64,000 nucleotides of DNA from Skermanella aerolata KACC 11604. GTDB lineage: Bacteria; Pseudomonadota; Alphaproteobacteria; Azospirillales; Azospirillaceae. Shown here piece by piece: positions 1 through 7,020 of this stretch; position 1 is the stretch's first letter, and each line of letters begins with the position of its first letter. The position numbers and the translations under genes are program-made. The stretch is taken from NCBI RefSeq assembly GCF_000936425.1, contig NZ_AVFK01000002.1, positions 62,001-126,000 on the forward strand. Direction: 5' to 3'. Below the pieces are notes generated by a model, which saw only the letters and a program-made list of their open reading frames with translations, ran no database searches and had not been told where the DNA came from.

Positions 1-442
1 TACCATACTGGGACCATTGAAGCACTTGTAATCATCGGGGAATTTCGACGGCGGTGTGCCAACGGAATTTAACATCGACCGGTCAGGAGCGTTAGATGTC
101 GGGCTGAAGAGGCCCGACCTACGTCAGCGTGCTCGTATAAAATGGCCGGAGCGTCGGTCCGAAGGATTGCGCGCTCCTGTAGGTCGGGCCTCTTCAGCCC
201 GACATGGCGGCAGGAGCGTCGGTCAAGGTCTTCGGCTGCTGGTATTACTCATAATTTCACTTTACTTACTCCCTTATCTATTCTCCGGATTTGGATCGTC
301 GAGAAGTTCGGCATGAATCAAGAGGCTGTACTCTTCGGTTCGCCTTGCCTGCTTCCTTTCTTATTTGCTTTAATGTAAATTTTAGGCAGGCGGAGCCGGT
401 CAAATCCGACCAGGGACCGTGAGACCTGACGATGGAGACATC
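1..442. other. Gene-free left end
   Basis: No convincing gene is seen before the MarC-like gene at 443. Short open frames here have no ribosome binding site and arginine-rich, non-protein-like composition. The only structure is the inverted repeat pair at 98-203. A T-rich stretch around 250-380 may hold the promoter of the next gene, but no clear -35/-10 pair was found. Confidence 0.6.
98..203. repeat. Palindromic repeat, family B, two-armed copy
   Basis: A 25-base arm at 98-122 is repeated as its exact inverse complement at 179-203, with a 56-base spacer. Each arm is itself partly palindromic (core GTCGGGC, then GCCCGAC). A single arm of the same sequence occurs at 10668-10692. The layout resembles REP/BIME elements: intergenic, palindromic and mobile in trans. 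No transposase is present in the window. Confidence 0.8.
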
Positions 443-1090
443 ATGGATTTATCGGTCATTAATTTGGAAACCGTCGCCACGCTCCTTTTGCTGCTCCTGA
501 TCGGCATGGGGCCGAAGATCGCGCTGGTGCCGTTCCTGGAGAAGACGAAGAAGTTTCCGCCGGAGCAGCAGATCGCCATTGGCCGCCGCATGGTGATTAC
601 CGCCGTGGTCGCCGCCCTGGCGGTATTCGTCACCGGCGGGCTGTTGCTGAGTCTGCTGCACATCACGACCGGCGCTGTCGCGGTAGCCGGCGGCATCATC
701 CTGGCGCTGATCGCCGTGAAGATGGCGCTGGGCAGCGAGGAGGTGGTGGAACACCTGGACGCGCCGGCCGATCCGGACAAGCTTGCGGTCTATCCGCTGG
801 CGGTCCCGTACCTGTTCAATCCGGTCGGCATCACGGTTCTGATCATCGCGTCCGAAAGCGTCCATACCGTCGGGTCGGCGGTGCTCGTGCTGGTCCTGGT
901 GCTCGCGGTCGGCGCGTTCGACTACCTGATCTTCAGCAACATCGACAAGATCGCCAAGCGGATCAATCCGACGTCGCTGATCGTATCGGAGATCGTCTTC
1001 GGCGTCCTCCTGACGGCGGTGGCGGTGCAACTCTTCGTCTTCGGGCTCCGGCTCCTGGGGATCATCGAACCGGGGGCGGCGGCGCACTGA
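443..1090 (+). CDS. MarC family integral membrane protein
   Basis: This 215-residue, very hydrophobic protein has about six membrane spans and matches the MarC/UPF0056 family. The family's conserved N-terminal turn is visible as GMGPKIALVPFL, and the mid-protein loop as YPLAVPYLFNPVGI. Function in the family is poorly defined; a role in multiple antibiotic resistance was proposed and later disputed. The frame is open from a GTG at 419, but GGAGA at 434-438 sits at a good distance before the ATG at 443, so I use that start. It converges on the DUF2955 gene with a gap of about 20 bases. Confidence 0.8.
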   Translation: MDLSVINLETVATLLLLLLIGMGPKIALVPFLEKTKKFPPEQQIAIGRRMVITAVVAALAVFVTGGLLLSLLHITTGAVAVAGGIILALIAVKMALGSEEVVEHLDAPADPDKLAVYPLAVPYLFNPVGITVLIIASESVHTVGSAVLVLVLVLAVGAFDYLIFSNIDKIAKRINPTSLIVSEIVFGVLLTAVAVQLFVFGLRLLGIIEPGAAAH

Positions 1091-1110
1091 TCGGCCGGCT
1101 TCGTTCCGAC

Positions 1111-2145
1111 TCATGTGGATACCGGGTGCCTGACCTCGGCGCTGCCCAAATCCGGGCGAGCCGGCCAGAGCACCGCGGCCATGAGGATCGTGTAGACGAC
1201 AGCGGCGAGGACATAGGCGATCCGGGTTGAGAATGCTTCGGCACTGCTTCCGGGCAGCGGCGAGACGCCGAGTCCGAACAGGATCAGGAAGGTGATCAAC
1301 GCGCCGGCATACAGTTTCCCGGTCGTGACATTGGCGGCGGCGAGTCCTCCGAAGATAAGGCCGACGGTCAGGACGATCAGGAACAGCCAGAAAAGCTCCG
1401 GCCACAGTCGGAGGATCGTGAAGCTTATCGAGGCGACGATCCCTCCCAGCAGATTGACGATCACCAGACCGGCCGCCGCGCGCGGACTGGTCACAAGGTC
1501 GATCTGGCCCAGCAGGGATACGACGGTCAGCGGCAGGACCACGGCCGTCGAGAGATCGTCGTCGGCGACGCAGAACGCGAAGATGACGAGCAGGATGACC
1601 GTATTGGCAAAGGCGATGCGCGTCGCTTGGCGGTGGATATGCTGTGGCGGGAGCGGGCGGGAGTCGGCGCTTTCCTGGTCGGGAAACGCCACATGCGCGA
1701 GCCATGCGAACAGGACGCCGTTGGCGGCGGCCTTGCCCAGAATGACGACGACGGATGCACCGAGATCCCGATCGAGGACGCCGAGCAGCGGTGCTGCCAC
1801 CCCGATGATGAGGATCAACCCCGGCGCCGGACCACCCCGGCGGTTGAGTTGCGCCAGGAAGCAGGCGAAGTAGATCAGGCCGAGCATCAGCAGGTAGGGG
1901 GTTGGGCGATTTCCCAGGATGCTGGTGAGAAGCATGAAGCCGTAGCCCGCCAGCACGATCACCGCAACGAAGCCGATACCCTGCGGGACCCCCATGGGCC
2001 GCCGGCTCGCCATCAGGAATTGGGTGGCGAAAACAGCTCCGAGGAACGGAATGACTTCGCCCTGGGCAACGGCGGTGGTGAAGCTGGCCGCGACCGCGAA
2101 GGCGATCCGCAACCCCTGGCGCCGCCCTCCTGTGTCAGTTGACAT
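1111..2145 (-). CDS. DUF2955 family polytopic membrane protein (FUSC/aromatic-acid exporter-like)
   Basis: This 344-residue membrane protein has roughly ten hydrophobic segments in two groups, separated near residue 170 by a charged linker (PDQESADSRPL). Its shape is that of DUF2955/FUSC-type exporters, which work with an HlyD/EmrA-like periplasmic adaptor to expel small aromatic or hydrophobic acids. The start lies 11 bases inside the end of the upstream adaptor gene, so the two are translationally coupled and probably form one pump. The substrate cannot be read from the sequence. Confidence 0.72.
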   Translation of the reverse strand: MSTDTGGRRQGLRIAFAVAASFTTAVAQGEVIPFLGAVFATQFLMASRRPMGVPQGIGFVAVIVLAGYGFMLLTSILGNRPTPYLLMLGLIYFACFLAQLNRRGGPAPGLILIIGVAAPLLGVLDRDLGASVVVILGKAAANGVLFAWLAHVAFPDQESADSRPLPPQHIHRQATRIAFANTVILLVIFAFCVADDDLSTAVVLPLTVVSLLGQIDLVTSPRAAAGLVIVNLLGGIVASISFTILRLWPELFWLFLIVLTVGLIFGGLAAANVTTGKLYAGALITFLILFGLGVSPLPGSSAEAFSTRIAYVLAAVVYTILMAAVLWPARPDLGSAEVRHPVST

Positions 2146-3298
2146 AGGTCAGCATCGAAACGATCCTGATCCAGAAAGCGCCGAGCGCATTCATAACAGG
2201 GTTGCTCTCGCCCGTGTAGATCACGACATTCGCCTGCGAACCGTAGCGGACGCCGGCCGGATATCCGCCTTCGAAGATCAGGCGGACGGGGAAGCGTTGC
2301 GCTTCCCGGACCCAGCCGCTTTGATTACGAATGGTCGGAAGTCCGGTTGTCGGATCGACGCTTTCTCCCGATACGCCCCATCCGACGCTTTCGACATGTG
2401 CCGGAAACACTTGGCCGGGCAGGGAGTCCAGGACGACCTGCGCCTGATCTCCGGGGCTGACGAACTGGAGGCTGTTCTCCTTGAACGCCGCCGCGATCCA
2501 GACCGTGCCGGAGTCGATGAATGTCATGACGGCTTCGCCGGCGGCGACGGCCTCGCCGACGGCAACCTGGAGGTTGGTGACGACACCGGCGCTGGGAGCC
2601 GAAACCGTCGTGCGCGCGAGGTTGAGCCGGGCGCGCTCGAGGGCGGCCAAGGCTTCCTGGAGGTCGGGATTGTTCTCGCCGGCGGGACCGAGTTCCTGCT
2701 TCGCCTTGGCGAGATCGGCTTCCGCCCGGACCACCGTGGCGTCGGCAGCTTGCAGCGAGGCTATCGCCTCGTCTTCCCTGGCGCGGGCATAGACGCCCCG
2801 CTTGACCAGTTCGACGGCCCGCTGCGCCTGATCGCGGACGTTGTTGCGGTTCGCCGTGACCTCGACAAGCCGCGCCTGGGCCGAATCGACCGCCGCCGTC
2901 GAGGCGCCGATGGTCTGGCCGATCCGTGCCAGACGCGCCTCGGCCTCCCGGACCGCGATGATGTAGGGATCAGGTTCGATACGGAACAGCACGTCGCCCG
3001 CCGCGACGACCGCATTGTCCACCACCCCAACCTCGATCACCCGCCCGGAAACTTCGGGGGCCATGCGGACGATATAAGCCTGGACGACCGACTGGGAGGT
3101 GGAGGGCGTCCGCCGTTCCATGAAGACCGACACTCCGAAGAGCAGAAGCGCCGACCCGATCACGATCATCGCCGTGCGGCGCAGGGGATTGGCCTGAGCC
3201 GCCGGCTCCTTCGGCACGGGCGGTTCAGGCGCCGCTTCGGGCGAAGAGGAATCCGCCGGCGTCACCGGCAACTGCTGGACGGTGGAGACCTTCGTCAT
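2135..3298 (-). CDS. HlyD/EmrA family efflux adaptor subunit
   Basis: The protein has 387 residues: a Pro/Ala-rich cytoplasmic head, one membrane anchor at about 42-60 following two arginines, then the membrane-fusion fold. The lipoyl half-motifs are visible as APEVSGRVIEVGVVDNAVV and APSAGVVTNLQVAVGEAV, flanking a long helical hairpin (about 115-225). It is first in a two-gene operon with the DUF2955 carrier. GGGGAG lies 8 bases before the ATG. It is expected to bridge the inner-membrane carrier to the periplasm or an outer-membrane channel. Confidence 0.85.
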   Translation of the reverse strand: MTKVSTVQQLPVTPADSSSPEAAPEPPVPKEPAAQANPLRRTAMIVIGSALLLFGVSVFMERRTPSTSQSVVQAYIVRMAPEVSGRVIEVGVVDNAVVAAGDVLFRIEPDPYIIAVREAEARLARIGQTIGASTAAVDSAQARLVEVTANRNNVRDQAQRAVELVKRGVYARAREDEAIASLQAADATVVRAEADLAKAKQELGPAGENNPDLQEALAALERARLNLARTTVSAPSAGVVTNLQVAVGEAVAAGEAVMTFIDSGTVWIAAAFKENSLQFVSPGDQAQVVLDSLPGQVFPAHVESVGWGVSGESVDPTTGLPTIRNQSGWVREAQRFPVRLIFEGGYPAGVRYGSQANVVIYTGESNPVMNALGAFWIRIVSMLTYVN

Positions 3299-3920
3299 GC
3301 TCGTTTCTCCCCATGGGCCAGCTTACGCCTTCGAGGTTGCATGGTGCCGCGCCGGCTTAAAGCTTATGATTTTCAGGTACGATGGTTCGACATGGACGGG
3401 TGTGTTGCCGGTCGGTGGGTATTGAGTCGAAGGCATTATAAAGTAGGTGCGTGGCATTGAGGCAGGGCGCATTGGGAGATGTGTTGCTCGTCCCGTACTT
3501 TGATCGAAGTTGCTGGGCTTCACGCCGGCCGGACTGTTGCAGAGGCAGCGAGGGGGTGGGCGAGGGCATGTGTACACACCCGGAACCGGCGGTGTCGGTG
3601 TCGCATGGAGGGATACGGGTGAGCTTGTACTTGGCTGGGCGCTGACGTGAGGGAATAACGAAGCCGGTCTGTCGTGGCTATGGGAGTGAAGGATAGGAAA
3701 GGTTGGCAAGCCTGTTGAATTTTATAGTCGAGCAGTTCGGTTTGAACCACATCTTTGTTAAGAGAAGCCACGTTACGGGAAGCATCCTATCGGCTATACT
3801 ACCAGCCAGAGACGAGAAAACTGCTGAACATATCGAGCCATCAATGTGTAGACCTATTGAAATGTAAGTTGGAGGATGGCCAATGCGCTCGCGAAACCAT
3901 CCAGCACTGGAAGTATGGCG
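3299..3920. other. 620-base region without an intact gene
   Basis: This stretch has lower GC and many stops in all frames. The only recognisable content is a duplicated 3' end of the rRNA methyltransferase gene at 3583-3655. Otherwise nothing gene-like is seen until the kinase gene at its right edge. Confidence 0.6.
3583..3655 (+). pseudogene. Remnant copy of the 3' end of the RlmL-like methyltransferase gene
   Basis: About 73 bases match 6255-6327, the last 22 codons and stop of the intact methyltransferase gene. Both encode the peptide core AVSVSHGG followed by RVSLYLAG. The copies differ by scattered substitutions and one missing base near the stop. Weaker similarity may continue to about 3689. 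Upstream of 3583 the sequences do not match, so only the tail of the gene is present. This suggests an old duplication or recombination that also brackets the kinase gene. Confidence 0.75.
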
Positions 3921-4919
3921 ATGTCAGGGAAAACAGTGAGCCCCCCGGTGTGGGACGCCCATCGACTGCGGATCGCCACCGACGCGGCCGGCATCGCGCT
4001 GTGGTCGTGGAATGTCGATACCGACGAGATCGCTCTGGACGAGCGCGCCTATGGCTTGTGGGGGGTGGACGTAGGAGCCATAACGTTCGAGGACCTTTCC
4101 GCCCGCATCCATCCGGAGGACCTGGACAGGGTGAGGGCCGCTTTCGCGTCGACGCGGGAGATCTTCGGCGCTTATGAAATCGACTTCCGCATCCTGCACG
4201 GCGCTGAGGTCCGGTGGATATCGGCTCGTGGCAGGGGCGACGACCAGGGCATTGTTGGCCGGATGATGTTCGGGGTCTTCCTTGACGTGACCGGGCGCAA
4301 ACTGGCCGAGGAAGGCCGCGAGATGATGGCGAACGAAATGGCGCACCGGGTCAAGAACCTGTTCGCCATCGCCTCCGCACTTACCGGAATTTCGGCGCGA
4401 TCGACGGCGACGACGACGGAGATGCACCGTGATCTGACCCAGCGGCTTACCGCGCTGAGCCGAGCGCACGACCTTGTCCGCCCGGTTCTCAGCCAGCCGA
4501 AGGAGGCTGCCGTCCTCGCCAACCTGCTCGCCGTTCTTCTGGGACCCTACGACGATGAGGGAGCGATCGGCGCTCGTGTCAGGGTTTGCGTGCCGGAGTT
4601 GCTTGTCGGAGAGGCGTCGGCCACGACATTGGCCCTTGTCGTCCATGAACTGGCGACGAACTCGATCAAGTACGGATCGCTTTCGACGGAAAGCGGCACG
4701 GTCGCCGTGTCATGCACCGTGCAGGATAGCGAGGTCGTGATTACCTGGACCGAGACCGGGGGGCCGCCGGTCGAAGCCTTGAACAAGCCGTCGGGCTTCG
4801 GGAGCCAGTTGGTCACGAGAAGCGTTTCCAGCCAACTCGGCGGTACCATCGCTTTCGATTGGCCGCCCGAAGGGGTTGTCGTCACGCTGCGGATGAACAA
4901 GGCCCGGCTGGGGGCTTGA
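3921..4919 (+). CDS. HWE-family PAS sensor histidine kinase
   Basis: The predicted 332-residue cytoplasmic protein has a PAS fold of the PAS_3 type (about 14-125, with VRWISARGRG) and an HWE/HisKA_2 phosphoacceptor region (NEMAHRVKNLFAI, His142). The ATPase domain has its N box at HELATNSIKYG (Asn247), WTETGGPP, and the closing GFGSQLV. HWE kinases are common in alphaproteobacteria and often signal light or general stress. No response regulator is adjacent. The frame opens at 3876, but GGAGG touches that ATG; the ATG at 3921 has GGAAG seven bases upstream and is preferred. No membrane segment is present. Confidence 0.85.
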   Translation: MSGKTVSPPVWDAHRLRIATDAAGIALWSWNVDTDEIALDERAYGLWGVDVGAITFEDLSARIHPEDLDRVRAAFASTREIFGAYEIDFRILHGAEVRWISARGRGDDQGIVGRMMFGVFLDVTGRKLAEEGREMMANEMAHRVKNLFAIASALTGISARSTATTTEMHRDLTQRLTALSRAHDLVRPVLSQPKEAAVLANLLAVLLGPYDDEGAIGARVRVCVPELLVGEASATTLALVVHELATNSIKYGSLSTESGTVAVSCTVQDSEVVITWTETGGPPVEALNKPSGFGSQLVTRSVSSQLGGTIAFDWPPEGVVVTLRMNKARLGA

Positions 4920-4990
4920 ATGAAGGGAAGGGCGGTTGGTTGTATAGATAAGAATTTGGATTTTGGCGCGAGATAAGCAGTATAAGTGAT

Positions 4991-5125
4991 TCATTCCGAC
5001 CCCTTTTCCTTCGCGTCCGCGTCCACTATGGCGAACAGCACCCGTTCCAGCCGGTAGGACACCGTGTCGGATACGCTATCCGCCAGCGGCATCCCGGCCA
5101 CGTAGAGCCGCCGCCAGAAAGGTGT
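4991..5125 (-). pseudogene. Short 3' gene remnant, unrecognised
   Basis: On the minus strand about 42 codons read as ordinary protein (WRRLYVAGMPLADSVSDTV, then a charged tail ending at a TGA at 4991-4993). The frame is closed by a stop just upstream and has no start with a ribosome binding site before an internal ATG. It looks like the severed end of a lost gene. The family was not recognised. Confidence 0.4.
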
Positions 5126-5159
5126 CGATGATTACGCGCCCACGCGCTATGTAGCCGGC

Positions 5160-6323
5160 ATGGATACAGTCGGCGATATCGAGATCTTCCTTGTGACCTT
5201 TCCGGGGGCTGAAGCCTTGCTGTGTGCGGAGGCGCGCGAGAAGGGCTTCATCGACCCCACGCCGATCAAGGGCGGCGTGACCGTCAGGGGCGGCTGGCCC
5301 GAGGTCTGGCGGGCGAACCTGGAACTGCGAGGTGCCAGCCGCGTGCTGGCGCGCGTGGCAGCCTTCCGCGCTTTACATCTGGCCCAGCTCGACAAGCGCG
5401 CCCGCCGGGTCGCGTGGAGCGAATTCCTGCGTCCGGACGTGCCTGTCCGCGTCGAGGCGGCGTGCAAGGGCTCCCGCATCTATCACGCGGGGGCGGCGAC
5501 GCAGCGGATCGAAAAGGCGATCCGGGAAGAACTGGGCGCACCGATTTCCGCCGAGGCCGAAGTGGTCATCAAGGCGCGGATCGATGACGACCTGTGTACC
5601 ATCAGCATCGATACTTCCGGCGAATCACTGCACAAGCGCAACCACAAGGAAGCAGTCCACAAGGCGCCGATGCGGGAAACCCTGGCGTCGCTGTTCCTGC
5701 GCCAATGCGGCTATGACGGGACCGAACCCGTGGTCGATCCGATGTGCGGATCGGGCACCTTCGTCATCGAGGCGGCGGAGATCGCGGCCGGCCTGAAGCC
5801 GGGCCGGTCGCGGCGCTTCGCCTTCGAGCAACTGGCGGGTTTCGACGAGGCGACCTGGAGCCGGATGCGCGGGGCAGGGGACGGAGCCGGGGGCGGGGAT
5901 GAGGCCGGGGGTGAAGTCGGGGGAGATGGCGATATCAAGCCGGCTGTCCGGTTCCATGGCAGCGACCGCGACGCGGGGGCCATCGCCATGAGCCGGACCA
6001 ACGCGGCGCTTGCGGGCGTCGCCGGGATGACGGAGTTCCGGCAGCACGCGGTCACCGACCTCGTAGCGCCGAGCGGCCCGCCGGGGTTGGTCATCGTCAA
6101 CCCGCCTTACGGCAACCGGATCGGGGACAAGAAGCAGCTTTACTCCCTATACGCGGCGCTGGGGCAGACGCTGACGAGCTGCTTCGTCGGCTGGAGGGTT
6201 GGGCTGGTGACGAGCGAGGCGACGCTTGCCAGGGCGACGGGGCTGCCGTTCGGAGAGCCGGCGGTGTCGGTGTCGCATGGGGGGATGCGGGTTAGTTTGT
6301 ACTTGGCTGGGGCGTTGACTTGA
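5160..6323 (+). CDS. THUMP-domain class I SAM-dependent RNA methyltransferase (RlmL N-terminal type)
   Basis: This 387-residue protein matches the N-terminal half of E. coli RlmKL, which methylates N2 of G2445 in 23S rRNA; stand-alone versions of this size are usual in alphaproteobacteria. The THUMP region spans about 45-155. The Rossmann methyltransferase follows, with SAM motif I at DPMCGSGTF (193-201) and catalytic motif IV at NPPYGNR (314-320). A glycine-rich stretch of about 20 residues (about 238-258) sits between motifs I and II and looks like a lineage-specific loop expansion. The last 22 codons are duplicated at 3583-3655. Confidence 0.85.
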   Translation: MDTVGDIEIFLVTFPGAEALLCAEAREKGFIDPTPIKGGVTVRGGWPEVWRANLELRGASRVLARVAAFRALHLAQLDKRARRVAWSEFLRPDVPVRVEAACKGSRIYHAGAATQRIEKAIREELGAPISAEAEVVIKARIDDDLCTISIDTSGESLHKRNHKEAVHKAPMRETLASLFLRQCGYDGTEPVVDPMCGSGTFVIEAAEIAAGLKPGRSRRFAFEQLAGFDEATWSRMRGAGDGAGGGDEAGGEVGGDGDIKPAVRFHGSDRDAGAIAMSRTNAALAGVAGMTEFRQHAVTDLVAPSGPPGLVIVNPPYGNRIGDKKQLYSLYAALGQTLTSCFVGWRVGLVTSEATLARATGLPFGEPAVSVSHGGMRVSLYLAGALT

Positions 6324-6400
6324 GGGGTAACCAGTGTCGGCGTCGCGGCTGAGGGACGGCTATCGAAGGACGATCGCGTAGGGCGGGCATGAAGTCGGGC

Positions 6401-6466
6401 GGCGGATTTACTCACGCCATCCTCAATCCTCCGTACAAGAAGATCGGCAACAACTCCCGGTTCCGA
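6401..6466 (+). pseudogene. Remnant of a DNA N6-adenine methyltransferase (Eco57I-like R-M methylase)
   Basis: A short open stretch encodes FTHAILNPPYKKIGNNSRFR. NPPY preceded by a hydrophobic strand is catalytic motif IV of N6-adenine methylases, and the KKI continuation is typical of Eco57I-like restriction-modification enzymes. No SAM motif or downstream domain follows, and the frame runs into arginine-rich junk. This is probably all that is left of a restriction-modification gene, next to the ABC-3C block. Confidence 0.5.
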
Positions 6467-6565
6467 TGGCATCGACGCAGAATTTCAAGGCCGTCGAAGA
6501 CGCGCTGAACGCGCACCCTCGTTTTACTGATGTTGGGCGCGTTTGCCCAATCAAAGGAGATACCA

Positions 6566-6631
6566 ATGACCAGCCGCACTTATATCATCGGGTTTGAGCC
6601 GGGCGCCGGGTGTAAAGATCGGCAACCGTGA
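6566..6631 (+). CDS. 21-residue leader-like small ORF
   Basis: An ATG at 6566 has a strong Shine-Dalgarno (AAAGGAG, 5-6 bases upstream). The peptide begins MTSRTYIIGFEPGAG and stops at 6629-6631, its TGA overlapping the GTG start of the next ORF by four bases. It may be a real small protein, a translational leader, or the stub of a truncated gene. I do not recognise it. Confidence 0.35.
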   Translation: MTSRTYIIGFEPGAGCKDRQP

Positions 6632-6855
6632 CCATAATTTACAATGAGCGGATCAAACTGGCTGCCAACGCGCTCGACAGGGCTTCGACGGCATGTCTGG
6701 CTATCGGTGTCCTAGGTCCGGCCGTCAGTTTCCTGTATGGTGTTGGTCCGGCAAACGGAGCCGGGTTAGCACTTGGAGTTGGCAGCCTTACTTGGTTTGG
6801 TGTCGCGATCGGCCATCATTTGAGGGCGCGGAAAACTTCAGGAGGTCTGAAATGA
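6628..6855 (+). CDS. Small two-span membrane protein, unrecognised
   Basis: The ORF encodes 75 residues with two hydrophobic segments (about 22-40 and 45-62) separated by a short Gly/Pro loop, and a basic tail. The GTG start overlaps the stop of the 21-residue ORF in a GTGA, and its own stop overlaps the next ATG in an ATGA. It has no ribosome binding site of its own, so translation probably depends on coupling. Comparable small membrane proteins sit near restriction and defence genes in other bacteria; that parallel is from memory and unverified. Confidence 0.55.
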   Translation: MTIIYNERIKLAANALDRASTACLAIGVLGPAVSFLYGVGPANGAGLALGVGSLTWFGVAIGHHLRARKTSGGLK

Positions 6856-6977
6856 ACGAAACATGGTTTCTGGCCTACGTAGTGATGCCGCTCGCCGTCC
6901 TCGCATTCGGCTATACGATATCCCGGCTAGCGACCAAGGGCGATCCAACCGACAAGCGCCATGGGCCTGCGGAGTGA
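6852..6977 (+). CDS. 41-residue single-span membrane protein, unrecognised
   Basis: The peptide starts MNETWFLAYVVMPLAVLAFG: one membrane segment (about 5-24) followed by a charged cytoplasmic-type tail. GGAGG at 6841-6845 lies six bases before the ATG at 6852, which overlaps the preceding stop in an ATGA. The tight arrangement and good ribosome binding site argue that it is translated. The function is unknown; a partnership with the 75-residue membrane protein is inferred. Confidence 0.55.
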   Translation: MNETWFLAYVVMPLAVLAFGYTISRLATKGDPTDKRHGPAE

Positions 6978-7020
6978 ATGATCAGAGTAACCTTCCTTGC
7001 GGGTTGGTGAGGGGCCAGTA

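Noticed and set aside
449-1705. A 418-codon minus-strand frame spanning the MarC gene and part of the DUF2955 gene
   Set aside because: Composition is Arg/Asp/Gln-rich and it covers two convincing membrane-protein genes.
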